A DNA stretch of 64,000 nt from Phialophora verrucosa (lineage: Eukaryota; Ascomycota; Eurotiomycetes; Chaetothyriales; Herpotrichiellaceae): positions 2,294,001 to 2,358,000 of the forward strand of contig MSED01000002.1 of assembly GCA_002099365.1 (NCBI GenBank). The letters run 5' to 3'. This document shows positions 33,942 to 43,540 of the stretch, piece after piece. Made by a program: the position numbers and the translations under genes. Numbering within the stretch: the stretch's first letter is position 1; each line of letters opens with the position of its first letter. A model generated the notes under the pieces. It saw only the letters and a program-made list of their open reading frames with translations. It did not search any database and had not been told where the DNA came from.

Positions 33942-35066
33942 CTACACTTGCTCCAGCTTCTCGTCATATGTTATGCCTGCCAGTCGTCTGGCCTCATCCA
34001 TCCAACCCAGTACCCTCAAACTCTCCTCAGCCCCTATCACGCCCGGCCGTTTGTTGAATACTGCCGCCGCAATGACATCCGCCTGATACCAGATTCCCCA
34101 ACCACTGACAGGTTTCTTGATGATCTCGTTCTTTTCCGTGCCATCCTCATTCAAGTGAGCATATCCGTACCATTGCACATGCAACTCCTCGGGCCGAATA
34201 GGTGGGAAAGGAATAGCCACGGATGCCTCTGTGGCTTCAATCCTGACAGAAGGAGCCGCTTTCTGAGCACCAAGGCGAACGTAAAACGGAGGCTTGCTCG
34301 ATCCAGGAACAGTCATGCTGGTCGTGACGATAGCGGTGGCGCCCTTGTTCGCAAGCACGACAGTGTTGATGTCGTCAACCTCGCCAGGCCTCTCAGGAAC
34401 GCTCCAAGAACTGGAGTGCACCACGTTGGTTTCACCAACCTCGACTCCGTTCAGTGCAAGATCCGCCCAAGTCAGCGCATAGACGCCCTGGTCGAGTAGA
34501 GCACCCGCGCCAGCTGCTTTGTCCAGAAATCGAGATGTATCTTGGAGGTCGGGTCCGACGATGGGAAAGGAAAAATCAGAGTACACCCTCCTCACTGTGC
34601 CAATCTTCGGTAAGAGCTCTTCTTTCAGGTACTTTGTTGCAGGCAGATAGCGTGTCCACATGGCTTCCATGAGCACGACACCCTGTTGATTCGCAAGCTC
34701 AACACATTTTCGGTATTGCGCAGCATTCATGGTTGCTGGCTTCTCGACTAGGATGTTTCTTTTGCATTCGAGGGCCTTTAATATCTCTTCATAATGCAAC
34801 GGGTGTGGTGTTGAGATGTACACGATGTCAAAGTCGCCTTGCTCCAGCATCGTCTGCCATGAGTTGTAGACGACTATGGACTCGGGATCCGGGATCTTGT
34901 TGTCCTTGAACCATTTCTGGGCGCGTTCATTTGAGCCCGTCGTGCTGACTGCGACCAGCTTGTGTTCATATTGTGCATCTCCACGACCGAGTAGATCTGG
35001 AAGAAAGACTGAGGCAATGTTGGATAGGGAAAGTGCCGCCCAACGGCATGTCTGGTTTTTTCCCAT
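33942..35066 (-). CDS. Gfo/Idh/MocA family NAD(P)-dependent oxidoreductase (374 aa)
   Basis: Single exon, ATG at 35066. The N-terminal Rossmann half includes DFDIVYISTPHPLHYEEIL and the catalytic-Lys motif NILVEKPATMN (EKP, about residues 108-110). The second half has the beta-sheet domain with LLDQGVYALTWADLAL and SGWGIWYQADVIAAAV. This is closest in pattern to dimeric dihydrodiol dehydrogenase / NADP D-xylose dehydrogenase-type proteins. Unusually, the first Gly-rich loop reads RWAALSLSNIASVF where the family normally has a G-x-x-x-x-G version (WGIxxTGxIA), so the glycines are replaced by Ala and Ser. The gene is divergent from a sugar porter over a 972-bp promoter. Bacterial levoglucosan dehydrogenase also belongs to this family, which makes sugar oxidation a reasonable guess. 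Confidence 0.9.
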   Translation of the reverse strand: MGKNQTCRWAALSLSNIASVFLPDLLGRGDAQYEHKLVAVSTTGSNERAQKWFKDNKIPDPESIVVYNSWQTMLEQGDFDIVYISTPHPLHYEEILKALECKRNILVEKPATMNAAQYRKCVELANQQGVVLMEAMWTRYLPATKYLKEELLPKIGTVRRVYSDFSFPIVGPDLQDTSRFLDKAAGAGALLDQGVYALTWADLALNGVEVGETNVVHSSSWSVPERPGEVDDINTVVLANKGATAIVTTSMTVPGSSKPPFYVRLGAQKAAPSVRIEATEASVAIPFPPIRPEELHVQWYGYAHLNEDGTEKNEIIKKPVSGWGIWYQADVIAAAVFNKRPGVIGAEESLRVLGWMDEARRLAGITYDEKLEQV

Positions 35067-36038
35067 TGAAATGCAAGGTGTGAAGCCGCGAAAGTAGTTG
35101 TGATTGCTCGTCCGGACCGGGAGAAAATCGTTCTCACAAATTGTCTGATCTCAGTTCCGGCCGACGAGATGGTTCTCGCCCTCGGAAGAATTTTATCAAA
35201 TTCCAAATGCTTGACCAAGACCATATCATCAGCGTTCAACCAAGAAAAGGACGAGGCCTTACAAAGGGGGCCAGCTTTCTCCCTCCTGATGCCCCAGGGC
35301 GACGACTCCACAGTTAGCTATCGCCACAGGTGGACGGCGTCGATAGTAGAGAAAGATGGAGGCACGGGGTTTCTCTGCAAAATGATGCATGTTGGCATTA
35401 GCCTTTTAGTCGTGATGGTGGTTGCGGTTTCGATGACTCCGTTGACGACCGAATGTCGTGAAAGGCAACTAATTCCTCCAAGTGGCTGCCCAGAGAGACA
35501 CACTATTGTGGCTTCTTCTCCGCGGATGTTTTCCCCAGCGATTATCAGGAGGACTCGGCCAGCAGATGGAATGCTATTTGCTGCTCCGCATTTTCCTCTT
35601 CCTTGGTTCTAGGTTCGCCAGTCGCGCGACTGAAATAAATTCAGCTGTTTCAATTCTGCCGTTTAGCCGTTTAGCCGTTTAATTTTGACCCTCAGTCTGT
35701 CATCTTCTCGCATACTTTTCCTTGGCCTCATTTCCTCCGCACAGGAACTAGACTCCATGATTCTCGCTCCCAACAGTGCTCATCATGTGGGAGGCTTGTG
35801 GAGAGCTGATAGTCCGGTCTGCCACGCGAGATCTGGAGAGAAAATCGCCGCGGCCCAGAACTCGAGCAAATCGCGAATCACGATCCCATACCGAGGACGG
35901 CCTTGAATCGATACTGCATTGAATATATATATCTCGACATCTCTATCCTGGAGAACCTCACGATCGTCCCAGATTCAAGCAGCCATCTGCCCATACCACC
36001 CACTCCTTTCATTGAATTCACACAAAACGTCCGATACG
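35067..36038. promoter_or_regulatory. divergent promoter, oxidoreductase / sugar porter
   Basis: A 972-bp spacer between head-to-head genes. It contains the TTTAGCC pair at 35662-35676 and a TATATAT element at about 35924-35932, 107 bp upstream of the transporter ATG. Frames inside it (for example 35100-35612) show no domain. Confidence 0.6.
35662..35676 (-). promoter_or_regulatory. paired XlnR-type sites (GGCTAAA x2, 8-bp period)
   Basis: The plus strand reads TTTAGCC at 35662-35668 and again at 35670-35676, one base between copies; a third partial copy (GTTTAA) follows. TTTAGCC is the reverse complement of GGCTAAA, the known XlnR binding consensus. The pair lies about 363 bp upstream of the sugar-porter ATG and about 596 bp upstream of the oxidoreductase ATG. 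Confidence 0.6.
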
Positions 36039-37767
36039 ATGGGTTTCCAGCCATGGCGCGCCCTCCCTGGCAAGGGAGTCTTGCTCTTGCTCAATCTCCT
36101 TAGCGCCGTCGCCCTGATCTACGAGGGTTACAACCAAGGTGTTTACGGCAGTGTCTCTGGAACGCCCGGCTTCATCGCCATGTCCGGCATCGGTTACGGC
36201 AGCACCGTGACCAAAACCACAAAGCAAGGCGGTCTTGCTGCAGCCTACTACTTCGGCGCAATGTTTGGGGCATTTATCGGTGGATGGCTTGGTGACAAGC
36301 TCGGAAGGAAGAAGGCTGCTTTCATTGGCGCTCTGCTCTCCCTTTTGGGATCCGCCCTTCAATGTGGCTCGATCAACGCCAACATGTTCATCTGTGCTCG
36401 AGTCATCTCTGGGCTCGGGATCGGCTTCATCAACAACATCATTCTCTCTTGGGTGTCGGAATTGACTCAGGCCCACGACCGAGGATCGACCTTTTCTCTG
36501 GTCTTTGTCTCGAACTTTCTCGGTATCTTCCTCGCCAACTGGATCAATTTCGGAATCCGCAACAGCGACGACGCGTTTAGATGGCGGTTCCCTCTTGGCT
36601 TCATGTGCATTCCCATGTTTATTGTTACAGTGGCTATCCCCTTCGTACCAGGTGAGTCGCCGTCTTAAGTAGATTGCCTGTGGAGCGAATTTAATAAAGG
36701 CATCAGAATCTCCCAGATGGCTCATGGCGCATCATCGCAACTCGGAGGCGATCGAAATCCTGTGCAAGATCCGTGGTGACAAGGATGCCTCGGACCCGGA
36801 TATCGTCCGAGAGATTGAATTGATCAACGCCGTCGTCGAGGCGTCCTACCACAAACGAAACAACTATGTCAACATTGCTCTCGGAGGTCGCTACTCTGGC
36901 AAACTTCACCTTGGCCGCCGCGCTGTCCTCGGATTGGCTCTTCAGCAGATCCAGCAATGGACTGGTATTCTGGTCATGGTCTCCTGGGCCACCAAACTCT
37001 TTGAACTTGCCAGCTTCGACTCCTACAAGGCTTCTTGGATGTCGGGCCTTCTGAATACCTTCGGTGTCATCGGTACCGCAGCGGCAGCCCTCGTCATTGA
37101 TCGCATGGGCCGCAGGATGTGTCTCCAGGTTTCGTTTTTGCTTCAGGGTGTATCGCTTTTCCTCGTGGCGGCGCTCATCAAGACGTCTCAGGATCGAGTC
37201 AGTTCCAATCCCTCAGAGTCCCAGGCGCTGGGGACGGCGGCATCTTCGTTCACCTTCACCTTCGTCTTCTTCTTCACCATGTTCAACATCGTGCCCTGCT
37301 GGATTTACGGCACTGAGATCTGGCCCCAAGAAGTCCGCGCAAAGGGCTACTCCTTCACCATCCTGGGCTGGGCGATCGGCTGTGGCGTGACAACGTTTGT
37401 CATCCCCATCATGCTCTCTCACATTGGATGGTGGTCCTTCATCTTCTTTGGCTGCATGAATTTCGTGGTCATGCCCCTCATCCACTTCTTCTACCCGGAG
37501 ACCGCAGGCCGCTCCCTCGAGGAAGTCGACCTCCTCTTCGCCAGCGACTCCCTGCTCGTCAGCAAGAACATGGCCGAGTACAACCGCCGTGTTGCCGAGG
37601 CTGGTGGTAACATTGCGGTCGCTGCGAGGAAGCTTCTCGATGAAGTCGATGGCGAGGACAAATTGGATCCGAGACGGGTTTCACTTGGTGCTGTTGAAGA
37701 TGGTCGTGTCAAGACCGACGCAGAAAAGGATCATGTTGACTCTTCGTTTGAGAAGTTATCGTTCTAG
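36039..37767 (+). CDS. MFS sugar porter (557 aa)
   Basis: Two exons, 36039-36651 and 36707-37767, joined by a 55-nt GTGAGT...TCAG intron inside the PESPRWL motif, which the splice restores. Twelve transmembrane helices are expected. Signatures: YEGYNQGVYGSVSG in helix 1, GGWLGDKLGRKKAAF between helices 2 and 3, ARVISGLGIGFIN in helix 4, QQIQQWTGILVMVSWATKLF in helix 7, DRMGRRMCL between helices 8 and 9, and FYPETAGRSLEEVDLLF after helix 12. This is a plasma-membrane proton-coupled sugar transporter of the SP family. Its divergent partner is an oxidoreductase and a sugar kinase follows 2 kb downstream, so it is the likely uptake step of the block. The sugar is not evident from sequence. Confidence 0.95.
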
Positions 37768-38166
37768 ACCCAGGAGAGTATTTTGAAGGAAGGCGTTTTC
37801 AAACGTGCAAAAGGATAGTCTTGTGCCCTTGCAGGAGAGATAACTTGTTCAATAAGCAGATAATCTACGCAGGTCTTGACACCTGATTGCACAGCCTCAA
37901 AATGTCCTGCGCGAGGGCATAGATGTGATGACTTCATGCTTCACAAGTCTATGAGTCTGGTCAGCAATCGGCGATTCCCATGCAATGCCGTAGCTGCTTC
38001 AGTCTGTTCAGCGCGAAGGCTGTCAGATTTCTTTCTACCGCGCCATGCATGACATTGCCGGTCACTTTCTTGGGTCTCGGCACGAATTCATACGCCTTCA
38101 TGAGGTATATAGGCTTTCCGGATGATTATTTCGCCAGTTCAATGACGGGGAAATGCCTCCTACTAT
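37768..38166. other. convergent spacer
   Basis: About 400 bp between the 3' ends of the sugar porter (+) and the SDR (-). No gene; probably 3' UTRs. Confidence 0.4.
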
Positions 38167-38988
38167 TCATTTCAAATCCGCAGGATGCTTCCACGAAGTC
38201 GCACCGCCGTCAAGCAGCAAATCCTGACCCGTATACCAACCACTGGCTTCGGAGGAGCACAACCACAACATCGCGCCCTTCATCTCTTCCGGCAGCCCGA
38301 TCCTCCCGAACAAGGTCTCCTTCTCAAACTGCTTGACCAGATCCGGTTGCTTGGACTGCAAGCCCCTCATCATGTCCGTCATCGTGTAGCCCGGGCTGAG
38401 ACTGTTGACTCGGATTCCGTAGTGGGACAGCTCCATTGCCACCGGTTTCACGAGTCCTTTGATAGCAGCTTTAGACGCGGTGTAGCATGAGATCTGCTGG
38501 GCGGTGCTGGCGATGTAGGTGGCGATGCTGGCGATGAAGACGATAATTCCGGTTGTGGCGTCCTTTGCACGTGCGTCGCCGTGCTGCGATTTGTACCTTT
38601 CGACCATGGCGTTTGCGCAGGCTTGCGCTACGAGGAAGGATCCATTGACGTTGACCGCAAATGTCCGCTGGAGATTCTTGTCAGAAGTTGTCAAGAAGGG
38701 TTCGTCGGTGACCACGCCGGCGGCGTTGATGTTGATATCAATTCTGCCGAAGTCCTGGACGATCTGCGAAATCGTATTGATAACCTGGTCGCGGATGGTG
38801 ATGTCAACGGTGTAGCACTTGACTTTGATATTGTGCTGCGACTGCAATTGATATAATGCCGGTGACGGTGCGGGAAGGATGTCCAACACGGCGATATTGC
38901 ATCCTGCCGATGCGAGGGCTTCTGCGAACGCGAGACCCAGGCCTCGAGCTGCCCCTGATATCACTGCCGTCTGGCCTTTCAAGTTGAA
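38167..38988 (-). CDS. short-chain dehydrogenase/reductase (about 270-275 aa)
   Basis: Classical SDR. The cofactor motif is VISGAARGLGLAFA, with Asp in AVLDIL favouring NAD. NINAAGVVTDEPF is the NAG motif, the active-site Ser is in IVFIASIATYIAS, and YTASKAAIKGL is YxxxK. The C-terminus has YTMTDMMRG and QDLLLDGGATSW. It resembles polyol/sorbose reductase and arabinitol dehydrogenase-like fungal SDRs. The frame is open up to codons FNLKG at 38988, but no ATG is in frame there. A short 5' exon is therefore expected. One model uses ATG 39052, exon 39052-39034 and re-entry at 38975, but it removes the conserved LKG. It is divergent from the sugar kinase over a promoter holding a TTTANCC pair. 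Possible role: oxidation or reduction of a sugar or polyol. Confidence 0.85.
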   Translation of the reverse strand, partial: FNLKGQTAVISGAARGLGLAFAEALASAGCNIAVLDILPAPSPALYQLQSQHNIKVKCYTVDITIRDQVINTISQIVQDFGRIDININAAGVVTDEPFLTTSDKNLQRTFAVNVNGSFLVAQACANAMVERYKSQHGDARAKDATTGIIVFIASIATYIASTAQQISCYTASKAAIKGLVKPVAMELSHYGIRVNSLSPGYTMTDMMRGLQSKQPDLVKQFEKETLFGRIGLPEEMKGAMLWLCSSEASGWYTGQDLLLDGGATSWKHPADLK

Positions 38989-39694
38989 CTAACATCATAT
39001 TAATTCATGATCCCGGTGAGTGCTTTCTTTACATGCCTTGTCCTTGTCCATGGTGTGAAACCTGTTTGATGGCTCAACAGTCGTTCTCACGACCACGGCC
39101 TGGCTGTTTCAGTGCTCATCAGACAATGATTGTGAAGGCATGCTTGATGGTTTTGAGCAGGACACCCTTCTCTCCACAAAACCTGCATTGGCCACAAGCA
39201 TCAACACCATCTTAGTCTTCATTCCATCGGAGTTTCAGAGCCCTTGCCACAGAGTAAATTGCGTGGAGTTGTGACAATGAATTGATGTGCCCATGTCAGG
39301 AAATTCGCCGCACCCTTTCACACTTTCCAGCCATGAAAGGAATTCCTGGGATTAGCAGGAGAAGGATTGGTCAAGCGATTACCCTTGGGGGAGGAGGGGG
39401 GAAACCGTTCAGCCTTTTAACCTTTTAGCCGAATCTTGCTCTGGTGCACGAGACCCACGCACCATCAACATCTGAACTTGCTCCGCAGAAGCGAAGATAC
39501 CGAGTACTCGACCAGTCTAGCCTACTTTCATCCTGGTATTGTCTTGGTCCCATTTCTCCGTCCGCAGAGATACGACAGTCACATGTGTTTTCCGATCGGC
39601 TTTCGATGCGAGTTTTGGATAAGTATTTATGTTTCCAGTATACACATTGCTTTGGTTTTTGGGTGTCGATGTCATTCACAAAAACCAAGTCGCC
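38989..39694. promoter_or_regulatory. divergent promoter, SDR / sugar kinase
   Basis: About 700 bp between head-to-head genes. It holds a G-rich tract at about 39386-39401 (GGGGGAGGAGGGGGG) followed directly by the TTTANCC pair at 39416-39430. No gene is seen other than a possible tiny 5' exon of the SDR. Confidence 0.55.
39416..39430 (-). promoter_or_regulatory. paired XlnR-type sites (GGTTAAA + GGCTAAA, 8-bp period)
   Basis: The plus strand reads TTTAACC at 39416-39422 and TTTAGCC at 39424-39430, both matching TTTANCC (reverse complement GGNTAAA). Spacing and orientation equal those of the pair at 35662-35676. The pair is about 265 bp upstream of the kinase ATG at 39695 and about 430 bp from the SDR. 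Confidence 0.6.
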
Positions 39695-41074
39695 ATGTCG
39701 CCCTCTCTAACGAACGGGCTATCTTACGGCCTCACAAACGGTCTCACAAATGGCCTCAGCAATGGCCATCATGAAAAAGGATTGGATCTGACGGTGCTTG
39801 GGTTGAATTCCGGGACGTCAATGGATGGTATTGATTGCGCATTATGCCGCTTCAGACAAAAGTCGCCCGAGTCGCCAATGCATTTCGAACTTCTTGCGTA
39901 TGACGAGGTGCCGCTGGAGCCCAAGATCAAAAGGCGCGTGATGGAAATGATCTTGTATAACAGAACCACCCCCGAAGAACTCTCGGAGGTCAATGTCCTG
40001 TTGGGTGAGACCTTCGCTGCAGCCGTGAAAGAGTTCTCTCAAAAGCAAGGCGTCCCTCTGGAGAAGATCGATGCTTTGGGATCGCACGGCCAGACAATCT
40101 GGTTGCTTAGCATGCCAGAGCCTGGTCACACCAAGTCGGCCTTGACGATGGCTGAAGGGTCATTCCTCGCGTCGAGAACAGGAATCACATCTGTCACCGA
40201 TTTCCGGGTTTCGGACCAAGCAGCCGGCCGACAGGGCGCTCCCTTGATCGCATTTTTCGACTCACTGGTCCTTCACCACCCTAATAAACTCAGAGCATGT
40301 CAGAATATTGGCGGCATAGCAAATGTCTGCTTCATTCCTCCTGACAAGGACGGCAGATTGAATCCAGAGTTTTTTGATTTTGACACCGGTCCGGGCAATG
40401 TCTTCATTGACGCGGCGGTGCGATGCTTTACCAATGGAAAGAGCGAGTATGACAAGAACGGCGAGATGGGTGCTGCAGGAACAGTGGATCAGGAGATGGT
40501 AGACGAGTTCCTGCAAACTTTCCCATACTTCAGCCTCGAACCACCGAAGACGACAGGACGTGAGGTGTTCAGGGACACCATTGCTCACGAACTTATCGAA
40601 AAAGGCATCGCCAAGGGGTTGTCACCAAACGACATTGTCGCAACGATAACGCGCATCACCGCCCAAGCCATCGTCAACCATTACCATAGATATATGCCAC
40701 AGGGGTACGGGCCTCTTGCAGAAATCTTCATGTGTGGCGGCGGAGCGAAGAACCCAAACATCACGCGTTATATGCAAGAGGCTTTTCCCGAAACCCGAAT
40801 CGTAATGCTTGACGAGGCTGGCATCCCGGCGGACGCGAAGGAGGCCATCACCTTCGCCTGGCAAGGAATGGAGGCAATCGTGGGACGGAGCATTCCCGTA
40901 CCGAGCAGGGTCGAGACGCAGAGACAGTATGTGCTTGGAAAAGTCAGTCCAGGGGAGAATTATCGCAAGGTTATGAAGCATGGAATGGATTTTGGCGCAG
41001 GTAGGGATCATTTGGAACCGGTAAAGGAATTAGTGAATCATGTGAAGGGCCGCGTCTTTGACAACAAGTGGTGA
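39695..41074 (+). CDS. AnmK/levoglucosan kinase family sugar kinase (459 aa)
   Basis: Single exon. ATG 39695 is preferred; ATG 39629 would add 22 residues with no family match. The N-terminus is a short Asn-Gly-Leu repeat (TNGLSYGLTNGLTNGLSNG) before the ATP-site motif GLNSGTSMDGID. Then come DALGSHGQTIW, SVTDFRVSDQAAGRQGAPLI with the catalytic Asp, CQNIGGIANV, and FDFDTGPGNVFID. MCGGGAKNP lies in the C-terminal half. These are the diagnostic motifs of anhydro-N-acetylmuramic acid kinase, an ASKHA-fold family that in fungi includes levoglucosan kinase, which opens the 1,6-anhydro ring while phosphorylating O6. A fungus makes no peptidoglycan, so an anhydrosugar such as levoglucosan (giving glucose-6-phosphate), or scavenged anhydroMurNAc, is the likely substrate. 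The neighbouring sugar porter, oxidoreductases and regulator support a catabolic role. Confidence 0.93.
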   Translation: MSPSLTNGLSYGLTNGLTNGLSNGHHEKGLDLTVLGLNSGTSMDGIDCALCRFRQKSPESPMHFELLAYDEVPLEPKIKRRVMEMILYNRTTPEELSEVNVLLGETFAAAVKEFSQKQGVPLEKIDALGSHGQTIWLLSMPEPGHTKSALTMAEGSFLASRTGITSVTDFRVSDQAAGRQGAPLIAFFDSLVLHHPNKLRACQNIGGIANVCFIPPDKDGRLNPEFFDFDTGPGNVFIDAAVRCFTNGKSEYDKNGEMGAAGTVDQEMVDEFLQTFPYFSLEPPKTTGREVFRDTIAHELIEKGIAKGLSPNDIVATITRITAQAIVNHYHRYMPQGYGPLAEIFMCGGGAKNPNITRYMQEAFPETRIVMLDEAGIPADAKEAITFAWQGMEAIVGRSIPVPSRVETQRQYVLGKVSPGENYRKVMKHGMDFGAGRDHLEPVKELVNHVKGRVFDNKW

Positions 41075-41464
41075 ACAGATTCATCTTGAATAGAAAAGAG
41101 ACACGCTTTGCTCATGCGGAAAGGATCTTGGACGTATTGACTCGGCGCAAAGCGTTCTGTTCTTGTAGTTTATCCAATTGATCGATAATAAGACAGAACT
41201 TGAGAGGCCGCGGCGCGCCCACTAGAGGTCCTGGAGATTCAGTCATGTGACTTGGCTGGAGCCGTGAACGGCAACTATACCGAGCCTCGGCTACTCGCCT
41301 CTATTTTGCATTTCTTCATGCTGCATACCAAGTCAAGTTCGGGCCCCGGTGCCGGATACCATCTTCCATTCACACTTGTCTCTATTTTGGTGTAGTCTAA
41401 TACTCACTTATTGTACAGTATGTGATGTCAAGGGAGGCCACAGATCTGCATCGAAGAGAATGTC
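41075..41464. other. intergenic, regulator promoter
   Basis: About 390 bp between the kinase stop and the start of the downstream regulator, same direction. I see no TTTANCC pair here, unlike the two divergent promoters. Confidence 0.4.
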
Positions 41465-43540
41465 ATGCCGGCCTCTGAACGACGGGCGATCAAATCAAGA
41501 CGAATCACGCGAGCGTGCGATTACTGCCACAAACGCGGCATCCGATGCATCAATGCTGATGGCCCGCAATGTCAAAAGTGCATCGAGTTCGATCAGCCCT
41601 GCACTTACGAACGAGCAGCAAAGAAACGGGGCGTGAAGCCCAAGTCAGGAGCGAGAGCTGGTTCTCCTGCCCCGGCCCTTCGAAATCTCGAGTCCGCGAA
41701 CGGTACGCCTGATAGAAATTATCGCAATGCCTCCTTTGCCGGGTCTCAAGATATGCCGAAACCTCCCGGTGAGGCTGTCTTATTGCCCGGACAATTGCAG
41801 TCAATTCTGACGGCTCCCAGCACATCTCAAGTCATCATCTCAGCCATGGAGGGCTCCGACGATTGCCAGCCAAGCCGTGGTCATGAGTCTCGTCGAGGTA
41901 TACTTTGAGATAGTATATCCGATCTTCCCGCTCTTTCACAGGTCGACATACATTCGGAAAGTAGGTCTCACTGGGTAGCGGCGTTCTCCTTGCTAATGCT
42001 TGATGGTACCACCTGATGACCTTCTTGCACAGCGCTGACACACCTTTGCAGATATCGAGAGGCGATTATACTACGGACAAAGACTTGTTCCCAGTGACCA
42101 TGGCAGCCTGCGCGCTTGTGTCTGCTCGAGTCCGAGATCAGGCAATATTCAATCCTTCCTGGGATGTTCAAGAATTATCCGAACCGCCTTCGGAAACGTT
42201 CTATGACGCTGCAGTCCGTTACAGTGCCGGCTGCGAAGACTCCAGACAAGCCCACACTCTCAATACGCTGCGATGCTTTGCTTTGCTTGCCCTCACAGCC
42301 ATTCAATATGGCAAAATTCGCGACATGCAACTATTTCTAGGGAAATACCACACTTTCGTGGCTATGGATGGTTTACATGATGAATCGAACTGGCCTGAGG
42401 ACATTGGCATCATTGAGACGGAAGAGAGGCGGCGACTGGTTGAGACATATGATCCAATGCGAGACTTCTGCTAACCCGTCAGTAGATCTGGTCCATGTAT
42501 ACCTTGGAGGTCTATTCGTCCATCATCTGGAACGGCGTTACACGGTGTCGAGAACAACAGATCAATGTTGCATACACCACGGAGATTGATGATGATTTGT
42601 TCAATGATATGGGTTACAATCAGCCAGCGTCGTCTCCGGTTGACATTGGACCAAGCCCTGGTGGCAGATGGGGCGATGTGAGAAGTAGCAGTTGGCTCTG
42701 TGGCTGGAACTTCACGACCGATCTCTATCGAGTCCTGGAGCACGTCATTACCAACTTTCGTGACCAAAGGCGGCACAAGAGGAACTCCATCAGCGACATG
42801 TTCGGCGACAAGACTGCCGTTTCCGCCACTTCGGTCCGGGACTCCATCATGGCTCTATACGGTAATCTTCCAGGCTGCTTCAAAGAGTTTCCAGAGGTGA
42901 CATGTAACGCTTCGAGGTAAGTCTTTTACCTGGCGAGCATGGGCCAGCTAATGACTGGACTAGCGATCGATATGGATTCCAGGCCGCCAATATCACTGCC
43001 ACTGTCCAGCTGCTTCGAATGATGTTGTTTGCGTCAGGGGGCGGTACGATCGAGGAACGTTGCAAAATAGCGAGTGAAGTCGTGGATGCTTTCATGCGCA
43101 TTCCGGTCGCCTATCTAAGAGCCATCAGTTCACCACTCCTTCATCACCTTGCTGGTATTGGCGCCATCCTGGGCAGTGTTCTTGAGGAGCCCCTCAGCGA
43201 TATTGCGTATCAACAGGTGAGAGTCGTCTTGCTGTCACTCGCACAGTTGCTGGAGAATCTCGATCATGGTATCCATTCAGTAATCAACGCACAGCGACTG
43301 CGGGACTTGGTGGCGCAAATTGACGGCTACTGGAATCAGCTGCGCATTTGTTCTGAAGGTGAGCCGAGTCCTCAGGTCAATTCGGCAAACCAAAAGTACC
43401 ACGGCCTGCGGCAGCCCGACACACTGAGAACCATACCCTCCCAGCTGACCACTAGTATTTTCGAAGACTGGCCGTGGAACCTGGACCTTGTGCAAGCTGC
43501 AGAGAGCTGGTCGTCAACAAATCTGGTTCTAGACGTCTGA
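41465..43540 (+). CDS. Zn2Cys6 fungal-specific transcription factor (612 aa)
   Basis: Five exons: 41465-41768, 41821-41960, 42052-42438, 42486-42916 and 42964-43540; phases fit. The Zn2Cys6 cluster is at residues 18-46 (C-x2-C-x6-C-x7-C-x2-C-x6-C). The fungal_trans domain begins VEVYFEIVYPIFPLFHRSTY and contains TEERRRLIWSMYTLEVYSSI, the latter restored only by the exon 3/4 splice. The first intron (52 nt, GTGAGG...CCCAG) was placed to move into the frame of the conserved region; this is the least certain junction. Located immediately downstream of the AnmK-type kinase, it is the natural candidate for pathway-specific control of the 34-43.5 kb block. Confidence 0.9.

Noticed and set aside
36018..36725. 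Long minus-strand frame (235 codons) under the sugar porter
   Set aside because: It is antisense to exon 1 of a clear MFS gene, has charged low-complexity sequence and no domain.
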